Shown: positions 1 through 6,074 of the stretch, in pieces
Layout of the letters: each line of letters opens with the position of its first letter
Position numbering within the stretch: position 1 is the first letter of the stretch
From: Collinsella sp.
GTDB taxonomy: Bacteria > Actinomycetota > Coriobacteriia > Coriobacteriales > Coriobacteriaceae
NCBI GenBank assembly: GCA_019419405.1
Contig: DYAA01000007.1
Coordinates: 1-25,515 of the forward strand
Direction: 5' to 3'
Length of the DNA: 25,515 nt
Translations under genes and position numbers: made by a program
The notes under the pieces: model-generated
What the model saw: the letters and a program-made list of their open reading frames with translations, nothing else
Database searches by the model: none
What the model was told of the DNA's origin: nothing

Positions 1-245
1 GGCTCGCCGCCAGCCGCGCCGCGGGCCCGCCTCACGGCGAGGGACCCTATGTTGCGGAACTGGTCGACGACGACGAGCGTGCCGGCGGGCGCGGAGGCGA
101 ACAGCGCGTCGAGCTCGGCCTCCCTGTTGCGGACGGGGGCGCTGGCCAGCACCTCCCCGTCGCGGTCGATCAGGCAGGCCCAGTGCGATGACTTGCCGAC
201 GTCCAGGCCGAGCACGGCCGCGGGCCTGGTGGATGGCGCTTTCAC
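1..245 (-). CDS. IS110-family transposase, N-terminal fragment (runs off window)
   Basis: The protein starts VKAPSTRPAAVLGLDVGKSS and continues to a VVVDQFRNIG motif. This is the beginning of a RuvC-like DEDD transposase: the first catalytic Asp lies in LGLDVGKSSHW and the second acidic position is the Asp of VVDQ, where many members have Glu. The start is GTG at 245, preceded by GGAAGG at good spacing; no ATG in frame competes with it. Eighty-one codons are visible and the C-terminal Ser/Tnp_20 domain lies beyond base 1. IS110 enzymes act on DNA with a bridge RNA encoded in the element's non-coding end. There is no break in the visible part, so the gene could be intact. Confidence 0.85.
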   Translation of the reverse strand, partial: MKAPSTRPAAVLGLDVGKSSHWACLIDRDGEVLASAPVRNREAELDALFASAPAGTLVVVDQFRNIGSLAVRRARGAAGGE

Positions 246-480
246 GGTGGTATCCTTCCGGTAGTCGTTCGACCGGATGGCCTCCCCCTCGGCACTCACA
301 TTACCAGCCGCGGCACCTGCCCGGCACTTTCCTATCAGCCGTCGGGGGCGGCGCGTCCCGCGCCGGCAGCACCCAACGGGCCCTCTCGGGGGCAGGGACG
401 TTCGGCCGTGCGCGGGCGCCCGGTCGGCGGCCCGTTCTGGGCGCGCCTCAATCGTAGCCCGAGACGGGCCCGGGCTGACA
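246..480 (-). ncRNA. Non-coding left end of IS110 element; candidate bridge RNA
   Basis: About 235 bases upstream of the transposase start hold no convincing gene but are dense in potential stems. Examples are a perfect hairpin CGGCGCG-tcc-CGCGCCG at 349-365 and the AGCCCG/CGGGCT pair at 456-476. In the IS110 subgroup the left non-coding end, just upstream of the transposase, is known to encode the bridge RNA, and the length here suits that. The guide loops cannot be assigned without the right end and the target site, so the RNA call is inference from position and structure. Confidence 0.4.
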
Positions 481-579
481 ATTTCGACTGTAATGGACGT
501 TCTTAAACGACTAGTCAAACAACAAGAACGTCCCCAACAACTACTTATAAACGGCAGACTATCCACTCTCATTCTGCGA

Positions 580-610
580 GCACTCATTTAAGTCTGTCCC
601 CAATGAGTGC
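580..610 (-). repeat. 3'-end hairpin with GGGACAG loop
   Basis: Perfect 9-bp stem GCACTCATT (580-588) / AATGAGTGC (602-610). Read on the minus strand, downstream of aroF, the 13-base loop is GGGGACAGACTTA. The loop is nearly the same as those at 2880-2892 and 16847-16859, although the stem is unrelated. Confidence 0.6.
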
Positions 611-680
611 CCTGGAGCAGGACAACTCCGCAGGTAGAGGACGGACAGCGAGCGCCGTCCAGAGCGTACAAGTTGGCATG

Positions 681-722
681 AAAAAGGCAGGGCATTGACC
701 TTCTGGTCATGCCTTGCCTTTT
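681..722. terminator. Bidirectional intrinsic terminator downstream of aroF
   Basis: The arms AAAAGGCAGGGCATTGACC and GGTCATGCCTTGCCTTTT form a long, slightly imperfect stem around a short loop. A-tracts and T-tracts on both sides allow termination on either strand. On the minus strand it lies about 70 bases past the aroF stop codon. Confidence 0.7.
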
Positions 723-764
723 GAATGACAAATTGTCGCTCTGGGCGGCGCGCAGCGTCGAGCC

Positions 765-792
765 GTTACGCGGGTTGGTAAACCCGCGTAAC
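765..792 (-). terminator. Perfect 12-bp hairpin at the aroF stop codon
   Basis: GTTACGCGGGTT (765-776) pairs perfectly with AACCCGCGTAAC (781-792) around a 4-base loop, and its last base overlaps the aroF stop codon. No T-tract follows, so it may act as an RNA-stabilising or pausing hairpin ahead of the terminator at 681-722. Confidence 0.5.
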
Positions 793-1823
793 TAAACACG
801 CTCCGCGATCTCGTGGATCAGATAGTCGGTCTTTTCCCAGCCCAGGCACGGGTCGGTGATCGACTTGCCAAAGACGCCGCCGTCGACCGGCTGGTTGCCA
901 TCCTCCAGGTAGGACTCGATCATAAAGCCCTTGACCAGTTTGGAGATGGATTCGTTGCGGCGACAGCTGTCGAGCACTTCCTTGCAGATGCGATACTGCT
1001 CCAGCGGGCGCTTGCCCGAGTTGTCATGGTTGCAGTCGATAACCGCCGCCGGGTTGGCGTAGCCGGCGTGCTCGGTATAGCGCTCGGCAAGGCGCTCCAG
1101 GTGCTCGTAGTGGTAATTGGGGTAAGTGCGACCGTCGAGACCGATGTAGCCGCGCATGACGGCGTGCGCGAGCGGGTTGCCGTCGCACTCGACCTCCCAG
1201 TTGCGGAAGATAAAGCTCTGGTGCGCCTGGGCGGCGTAGATGGAGTTGAGCATGACGGTAGTGGAACCGGCTGTAGGATTTTTCATGCCCACCGGCACCG
1301 AAATGCCGCTCGACACCAGACGGTGCTCCTGGTTCTCGACCGAACGCGCACCCACGGCGACGTAGCTCAACAGGTCGACGAGGTACTGGTAGTTGGACGG
1401 GTAGAGCATCTCGTCGGCAGTGAAGAAGCCAGTCTCCTCGATGACGCGCAAGTGCATGTGGCGAATGGCCTTAACGCCTTCGAGCAGATCGTCGGGCGCC
1501 TCGGGATCGGGGTTGTGCAGCAGGCCCTTGTAACCGGTGCCCTTGGTGCGCGGCTTGTTGGTGTAGACGCGCGGGATGATGATGAGCTTGTCCTTGACCT
1601 CCTCGGCGGTTTTGGCCAGGCGGTTCATGTACTCGAGGACCGAGTCCTCGCGGTCGGCAGAGCACGGTCCGATGATGAGCACCTTGCGCGCGTCCTCGCC
1701 GGTAAAGACCTTGGCGACCTCGGCGTCGAATGCCTGCTTCTTAGCAGTAAGCTCAGCGGACAGCGGCATTTCCTCGCGGATCTCCATGGGGATCGGCAGC
1801 CTGCGTTTAAATTCCATGGCCAT
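792..1823 (-). CDS. aroF: 3-deoxy-7-phosphoheptulonate synthase (DAHP synthase, class I)
   Basis: Condenses phosphoenolpyruvate with erythrose 4-phosphate, the first cytosolic step of aromatic amino acid synthesis. The 343-residue product has the family landmarks in order: GPCSAD (about 52-57, metal-binding Cys), a KPRT segment (about 91), GARSVENQEHR (158-168), DCNH (263-266, metal His), and GKSITDPC near the C-terminus (metal Asp). The length fits the AroF/G/H type, and no chorismate mutase domain is attached. The ATG at 1823 is chosen because AGGAGG sits 6 bases upstream; a longer TTG start would place that ribosome site inside the gene. The gene stands alone. A sigma-70-like promoter is visible upstream. 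Which feedback class (Phe, Tyr or Trp) it belongs to cannot be judged by eye. Confidence 0.95.
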   Translation of the reverse strand: MAMEFKRRLPIPMEIREEMPLSAELTAKKQAFDAEVAKVFTGEDARKVLIIGPCSADREDSVLEYMNRLAKTAEEVKDKLIIIPRVYTNKPRTKGTGYKGLLHNPDPEAPDDLLEGVKAIRHMHLRVIEETGFFTADEMLYPSNYQYLVDLLSYVAVGARSVENQEHRLVSSGISVPVGMKNPTAGSTTVMLNSIYAAQAHQSFIFRNWEVECDGNPLAHAVMRGYIGLDGRTYPNYHYEHLERLAERYTEHAGYANPAAVIDCNHDNSGKRPLEQYRICKEVLDSCRRNESISKLVKGFMIESYLEDGNQPVDGGVFGKSITDPCLGWEKTDYLIHEIAERV

Positions 1824-1875
1824 GCGGGGCCTCCTCAATCAAAGAAGTCTAAGCTTGAATCGTCGAATGCTCGGC

Positions 1876-1904
1876 ATTATCCGCTGTCGCACGCTAAAGT
1901 GCAA
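1876..1904 (-). promoter_or_regulatory. Predicted sigma-70-type promoter of aroF
   Basis: On the minus strand TTGCAC (1899-1904) is followed after exactly 17 bases by GATAAT (1876-1881), about 50 bases upstream of the aroF start. No T-box or attenuator could be recognised in the short leader. Confidence 0.6.
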
Positions 1905-1950
1905 GCACGACCAACCAAAAAGGGAATGGATAACGCGCGGGTCGCTTACC

Positions 1951-2018
1951 ACGAGAGTGGATAATCTCCCGTTTTTGGCCTAGGATCGCGCTGAAAGTGG
2001 GAGATTATCCACTCTCGT
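1951..2018. repeat. 20-bp perfect inverted repeat upstream of aroF
   Basis: ACGAGAGTGGATAATCTCCC (1951-1970) is perfectly inverted at 1999-2018, with 28 bases between the arms. A degenerate third half-copy lies at 553-570, so the motif flanks aroF on both sides. It lies between the divergent aroF and acetyltransferase genes, where a palindromic operator or a degenerate mobile repeat are both possible. The rest of 1824-2163 holds the aroF promoter and a GGTGG/CCACC hairpin just before the acetyltransferase ribosome site. Confidence 0.75.
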
Positions 2019-2163
2019 CGAGCAAGCGTCCGAAAATCCTCGCTCGTGGCCCCTTTTCCTCCGTCCCCGAGGGAACGGGACTCGTCTGCCGAATGATTGA
2101 TGCGGCGACGGCGCGCCCATGTCACACTCAGAGGTGGCCTGACCCACCTTGGAAGGAGCCTCC

Positions 2164-2804
2164 ATGAGCCTTGACAACGTAACCCTGCGCGCCGCCACGC
2201 TCGACGACCTGGCTGGCATCGCCGCCATCTACAACCAGCTGTGGTGCAACACGCTGCGCAACCGCGGTGACGTCGAAGCTGCCGATTTCTGCGCGCGCTT
2301 TAACATCACCATGCAGCTACAGCGCTCACCTATCGCGCTTGTCGCCGAGGCCGAGGGCCGCATTATCGCCGCCTGCTGCATCGGCATCTTCGAGGACGGC
2401 AAGCCGCGTACCAATCCCACGTGGGTGCCCTGCTACGACGAGATGTTCGCCCAGGCAACCGAGATGGCAAAGACCGCCGACGCCAAGCTCGAGGGCTCGC
2501 TCTTTGGCGACAGCCGCGAGAAGGCCACGGCCGACCGCTTTGCCGCCACGGGCAATGAGTATGCCCAGGGCTCATCATCATCGTGCCCGAGTGGCAGGGC
2601 AAAGGGCTCGGCCGCGCGCTCATCGACCTTGCCCGCGCCGAGCTCGCCCGGGCAGGCTGCACCAAGTTCTTCCTGATGAGCGACTGCAACTCTGACTGGC
2701 AGTTCTACGAGCACCTCAACATGAAGCGCATCCTAGAAGATCACAGCCAAGACACCGGCGACGGCTTTATCGTCTACATGTACGGAGGCGACACGCAGGA
2801 TTAG
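2164..2804 (+). pseudogene. GNAT-family N-acetyltransferase, disrupted by a one-base frameshift
   Basis: The start ATG at 2164 follows GGAAGGAG at good spacing. The first frame reads SLDNVTLRAATLDDLAGIAA, a typical GNAT opening, through NEYAQG (to about 2568). The family then continues in another frame as LIIIVPEWQGKGLGRALIDL, the acetyl-CoA pyrophosphate-binding motif (Q/R-x-x-G-x-G/A), to a stop at 2804. Inserting one base near 2566-2572 joins the halves into one protein of about 213 residues. As written, the protein would lose its acetyl-CoA site. No slippery heptamer is visible, so the likely explanations are a strain mutation or a sequencing error. The substrate cannot be inferred. Confidence 0.85.
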
Positions 2805-2921
2805 CCTGTGTGCCGCCTCATGGGCTTTCTCCAAGACAGCCCAAACCGGTCAGCCATACCAAATAGAGACCTGCCAAAAAGGGACAGGTTTATTTTGGCA
2901 GGTTTTATCTGGGAAAACACC

Positions 2922-2962
2922 AAGGCCGCCGCGAGGGAACTACTTTCCCTCGCGGCGGCCTT
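2922..2962 (+). terminator. 17-bp hairpin terminator after the acetyltransferase gene
   Basis: AAGGCCGCCGCGAGGGA (2922-2938) pairs perfectly with 2946-2962 around the loop ACTACTT. The T-tract is short, but the stem is very strong. The equivalent stem in copy 2 differs by two paired substitutions that keep the pairing. Confidence 0.7.
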
Positions 2963-3120
2963 CTAACAGCAAAAACCAAGTGAGTAGATTTTTTGCAGGA
3001 ATCCGAGCACACGCCAAATCGCCACAGCGCTGACCTGCAGTTTTACCGAGCATTTGTCGCGATGTGCTCGGTAAATCCAAAAAAGTCTACTCACTTGCAT
3101 CTGAGGCGCACCGGATCGGC

Positions 3121-3158
3121 AAAAAACCGCCGCGAAAGGGATCCGGACCCTTCGCGGC
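3121..3158 (-). terminator. Intrinsic terminator of the ATPase gene
   Basis: On the minus strand a GCCGCGAA/TTCGCGGC stem, extended by CCC/GGG with a one-base bulge, is followed by TTTTTT. It lies 20-60 bases past the ATPase stop codon. Confidence 0.75.
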
Positions 3159-3180
3159 AGTTGTTAATACGCCGAACTTG

Positions 3181-4350
3181 TTATCGCAAAAGCCAATCAC
3201 GCGCCGAGACCACGCTACAGTCTTTCGACTCATACGTTGAATCCACGCGGGCCACAACATAGCGCGCATCTTTTGCAATGTCGATCTCATCGCATACAGC
3301 CTGTAAATGGCGGGCGTACTTATCGTGATACGTTCTGGATGATTTTATTTCGATAGCCTTGGGACTCCCTGAGTTTGTGCAGTCGAGCAAATCGATTTCT
3401 CGCTTGCCGTCGTCCCTATAGAAATACAACTCGGGATTCTCGCCCACGTTGAGATGGCTCTTCGCCGTTTCGGAAACGATGAGGTTTTCGAAAACTGCCC
3501 CCAGATAAGGGCTCTCCAAAAGTTGCTCCAGTGATCCAATTTTGAGCAAGTAGCAGAGCAGCCCCGTGTCGTAAAAATAAAGCTTGGGCGTTTTAGTCAA
3601 ACGTTTCCTGGCATTTGCATAATAAGGCTGCAGTGAAAACGTCAGGTAGCTCTGCTCCAGGATAGACAACCAGCTTTTAATGGTCGATACGTTCACACCC
3701 GTATCTCGAGAAAGCGAAGATATATTAATGAGAGCACCGGCGCTCTGGGCAATTATGGACAGTAACTTATGAAACTCCGCTTTATTGCGCACGTCAAGCA
3801 AGCCCACAACATCGCGCTCAACATAGGTATCAATATAGCTGGGGAAATAAACCGAGGACGGCATTCCGGCGGAACGCAGGCGAGGGTATCCCCCTTCGAG
3901 CGCAAACAAATCCACTTCCAACTGCCCCTGCTGGCCCCTCTCCGCTTCTCGAAACGAAAATGGCAGCAATTTTAAGATCCCGACTCGCCCGGCAAGAGAC
4001 TGGCCGATGCTTTTCATCATCAAAAAGTTTTGCGATCCCGTAAGGATGTATTGACCGGCATCTCCCCGCTCATCCGAAACAACCTGGATCATCGAGAACA
4101 AATCCGGGGCGTATTGCGCCTCATCGATGATGAGTCCGCCCTTTCGGTTGCGGATAAAACTCACCGGATCCTCCAAGGCCGCGCGCCTCGTTTGGGGGTC
4201 CTCAAGCGTGACATAGGAATAGTCGGGAAAGGCATGCCTAACCAGCGTAGACTTTCCGCTCTGCCTAGGCCCCGTCAACGACACAACAGGAAACCAACCC
4301 GCCATGCGAATGAGCAACTCATGCAAATCCCTGTTAATGTACTCGGCCAT
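3181..4350 (-). CDS. AAA-family ATPase with C-terminal DUF4143 domain
   Basis: 389 residues. The N-terminal half is an AAA_14-type P-loop ATPase: Walker A GPRQSGKST (27-35), Walker B LIIDEAQ (73-79), sensor LTGSQ (103-107), and YVERD (176-180). The C-terminal half is DUF4143-like, with FENLIV (about 287), EID (318-320) and EIKSS (334-338), the acidic/Lys pattern of a PD-(D/E)XK-type fold. Family members are widespread, often horizontally spread, and their cellular role is unresolved. The ATG at 4350 is chosen because AAGGGG lies 7 bases upstream; the longer reading frame would translate a tandem-repeat array. Codon choice is more AT-rich than in neighbours, which suggests transfer. It converges on the acetyltransferase pseudogene and has its own terminator. 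Confidence 0.85.
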   Translation of the reverse strand: MAEYINRDLHELLIRMAGWFPVVSLTGPRQSGKSTLVRHAFPDYSYVTLEDPQTRRAALEDPVSFIRNRKGGLIIDEAQYAPDLFSMIQVVSDERGDAGQYILTGSQNFLMMKSIGQSLAGRVGILKLLPFSFREAERGQQGQLEVDLFALEGGYPRLRSAGMPSSVYFPSYIDTYVERDVVGLLDVRNKAEFHKLLSIIAQSAGALINISSLSRDTGVNVSTIKSWLSILEQSYLTFSLQPYYANARKRLTKTPKLYFYDTGLLCYLLKIGSLEQLLESPYLGAVFENLIVSETAKSHLNVGENPELYFYRDDGKREIDLLDCTNSGSPKAIEIKSSRTYHDKYARHLQAVCDEIDIAKDARYVVARVDSTYESKDCSVVSARDWLLR

Positions 4351-4369
4351 ATCAACGCCCCTTATAACG

Positions 4370-4461
4370 CTGTTACCATAATCGTATAGTATCATTTGCC
4401 ATAATCTCGCAGTAGCGTTTTCCATAATCTTGTAGTAGTGTTTTCCACAATCTTATAGTAG
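4370..4461 (-). repeat. Four 23-bp tandem repeats upstream of the ATPase gene
   Basis: Four consecutive, slightly diverged 23-base units occupy 4370-4392, 4393-4415, 4416-4438 and 4439-4461. The minus-strand consensus is roughly CTACTAYAAGATTATGGAAAA with variable ends. The array stops 19 bases before the ATPase start codon, so it spans the expected promoter and leader. Its spacing, about two helical turns, would suit cooperative binding of a regulator. Confidence 0.8.
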
Positions 4462-4515
4462 CCCAGTTCAAAAACGTTATTTATAGAGCCGAAATCTCAG
4501 ACCCTAAATAACAAT

Positions 4516-4552
4516 AGCCACCACAATGGGAACTGTCCCCATTGCGGTGGCT
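4516..4552 (-). terminator. Hairpin terminator of the MATE gene, GGGACAG loop
   Basis: Fifteen-base arms (4516-4530 and 4538-4552) pair with one mismatch. On the minus strand the apex reads GGGGACAGTTCCC and a T-rich stretch follows. It begins 50 bases past the MATE stop codon. Confidence 0.7.
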
Positions 4553-4601
4553 TGCAGGCGAGTTGACTTATTCGACTATCGCGGGCCGGCCGTGTCCGAG
4601 T

Positions 4602-5978
4602 CTAGAGCGTGGCAAGTCGCTTGGATTCGCGGACGGCGAGGGCGATGGAGATAAGACCAGTGATGGCGTCAGCCGCCACCAAGGCAAACCAGACACCCTG
4701 AACGCCCATCATGTTGCCAAGCAGGTACATAAGCGGCACGGAGCAGATCACGTAGCGGAGCAGACCGGTGAACGTGGCGATACCCACCTTCTCAACCGCC
4801 TGGAAGTACATCGACATGGTCATGGCAAGATAGCCCAGGGCCACGGCCAGGATAACGATGCGCGTGGCGTTGGCGGCAACCTCGACGAGCGCCGGGTCGC
4901 TACCAGCAAAAAAGGCGCAGACCGGCGTTGCGGCCACCCATAGCACAGCAGACACCGCAGCAAGCGTCACGACCTGGTACTTAAGCGTGCAGGAGAGCGT
5001 TTCCTTGAGGCGCGCCCACGCCTTGGCGCCGGCGTTGAAGGCGGCAATGGGCTGCAGGCCGTACGAGAAGCACTGGGCGACCATCATGGTAATGTAGAGG
5101 ATGTAGCCGTTGATCACACCAAAGGCCGCGATGTAGAGCGAACCCATGTCGCCGCCGAGCTGGCCAAGCAACGAGTTGGCAACGGTGTTGAAGATGAACG
5201 TGGCAGCTTGCACCAAAAAGAACGGGAAACCAATCTTAATGATCTGGCCGCAGATGGCCATGTCGAGTTTGAGGTCGGCGGCGTTGATCTGGAGCTGCGA
5301 CTTCTTACCGCCGATGAACCAGAAGATACCGATGGCCCAGATACCGATGGAAAGACCGTAGTACACGCCAGCTCCCATAACGCCAAGCTTGAGCACAAAC
5401 GTGGAAAGCGCAAGCCAGCAGATAGCGACGATGGCAGACACGGTCATGAGGTTGGCCTGGATCTGAACCTTCTCGTCCACACGCATGACGGCGGTGACCA
5501 TCTGACCAATGACCGTGAGCGGCAGCAGCACGGAGAAGGTGCGCACGCCGGCAACGGTATCGGTCATGATGTCGGGCGTGGCGCCGAAGAATGCGCGGAT
5601 GGGCTCGGTAAACACAGCCATCACCACAGCAAGCAGCACACTCACAATCGTGGTAAGCCAAAAACCCTGGCTAAACGCCTTGCTGGCGCCCTTAATGTCG
5701 CCGGCACCCAAAAGGTTGCCCACCACGGCGGGCACGCCGGTGCCAAACAGGTTGCCAAAGGCCAGGTTAATGTACTCGACCGACATGATGATCGAAACAC
5801 AGGCCAGGCCGTGTGCACCCAGGCCCCAACCCATCACGAGGCCCTCAAGGACCACCATGATAATCTGGGCGAGCATACCCTGGCCGGTGATGATGGTGTA
5901 CTTGCGCACCAGGCCGGGAATCGGCTGCGAGGCAAGCTCACGCTCCTCCTCAACAGCGGCGGTTGTCTCTTCTGCCAT
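4602..5978 (-). CDS. MATE-family multidrug/metabolite efflux transporter
   Basis: 458 residues, mostly hydrophobic, with about 12 membrane segments in two repeated halves: an N-terminal lobe from about residue 25 and a C-terminal lobe from about 235. The short acidic N-terminus has no signal peptide. The GxGxxA-type turn after the first helices (NLLGAGDIKGASKAFSQG) and its counterpart AFNAGAKAWARLKE are typical of MATE antiporters, which extrude cationic or amphiphilic compounds using a Na+ or H+ gradient. The start at 5978 has GGGGAG upstream. It lies 96 bases after the amidohydrolase stop on the same strand, so co-transcription is likely, although a hairpin intervenes. The substrate cannot be deduced. 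Confidence 0.9.
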   Translation of the reverse strand: MAEETTAAVEEERELASQPIPGLVRKYTIITGQGMLAQIIMVVLEGLVMGWGLGAHGLACVSIIMSVEYINLAFGNLFGTGVPAVVGNLLGAGDIKGASKAFSQGFWLTTIVSVLLAVVMAVFTEPIRAFFGATPDIMTDTVAGVRTFSVLLPLTVIGQMVTAVMRVDEKVQIQANLMTVSAIVAICWLALSTFVLKLGVMGAGVYYGLSIGIWAIGIFWFIGGKKSQLQINAADLKLDMAICGQIIKIGFPFFLVQAATFIFNTVANSLLGQLGGDMGSLYIAAFGVINGYILYITMMVAQCFSYGLQPIAAFNAGAKAWARLKETLSCTLKYQVVTLAAVSAVLWVAATPVCAFFAGSDPALVEVAANATRIVILAVALGYLAMTMSMYFQAVEKVGIATFTGLLRYVICSVPLMYLLGNMMGVQGVWFALVAADAITGLISIALAVRESKRLATL

Positions 5979-6003
5979 TGTTCTCCCCTTTCCATGAGAG
6001 ATT

Positions 6004-6056
6004 GATGAATGGATGGATGAATGGATGGGCGGCACGCACAGGCTGTGGCACCGCCC
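6004..6056 (-). promoter_or_regulatory. 12-bp tandem duplication plus hairpin between amidohydrolase and MATE
   Basis: GATGAATGGATG occurs twice in tandem (6004-6027), abutting a hairpin GGGCGG (6027-6032) / CCGCCC (6051-6056) with an inner CACAG/CTGTG stem. On the minus strand the hairpin comes first, then the repeats, then the MATE ribosome site. The stem could be an intercistronic attenuator. The repeat could vary in number by slippage and change the leader length. Confidence 0.5.
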
Positions 6057-6074
6057 AGCGATGCAGCAGCCCCG

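Larger units (their letters stand above)
1..480 (-). mobile_element. IS110-family insertion sequence, left part only
   Basis: The minus strand carries the N-terminus of an IS110-type transposase (1-245), preceded by a GC-rich non-coding stretch (246 to about 480). The outer boundary is placed near 476-485. There the composition changes abruptly from very GC-rich to AT-rich, just after an inverted pair AGCCCG (456-461) / CGGGCT (471-476). IS110 elements lack classical terminal inverted repeats, so the exact end cannot be fixed from one side. The rest of the element lies outside the window. Confidence 0.7.
481..791. other. Gene-free interval between IS110 end and aroF 3' end
   Basis: No credible ORF. 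The interval is AT-richer than its surroundings up to about 600. It holds an inverted repeat GGACGTTCTT (495-504) / AAGAACGTCC (524-533), and an 18-base stretch (553-570) that matches 16 of 18 bases of the arm at 1999-2016. It also holds a GGGACAG-loop hairpin (580-610), a GGACGG/CCGTCC hairpin (639-660), a terminator (681-722) and a palindromic hairpin (765-792). Confidence 0.6.
2869..3158. repeat. Dispersed intergenic element, copy 1
   Basis: A composite element that recurs at 16836-17129. In order it contains: a hairpin with GGGACAG loop (2869-2903); a 17-bp perfect terminator stem (2922-2962); a 119-base core bounded by AAGTGAGTAG (2978-2987) and CTACTCACTT (3087-3096) with inner CCGAGCACA/TGTGCTCGG arms; and a minus-strand terminator (3121-3158). 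It fills the gap between the converging acetyltransferase and ATPase genes. The second copy sits in the same convergent setting. No ORF in it looks real. The 376-base gap 2805-3180 holds nothing else except a GGGCT/AGCCC hairpin at 2822-2842. Confidence 0.8.

Noticed and set aside
2560..2580. Programmed ribosomal frameshifting in the acetyltransferase
   Set aside because: No slippery heptamer, stem or upstream SD-like stimulator is seen. A plain one-base loss explains the data.
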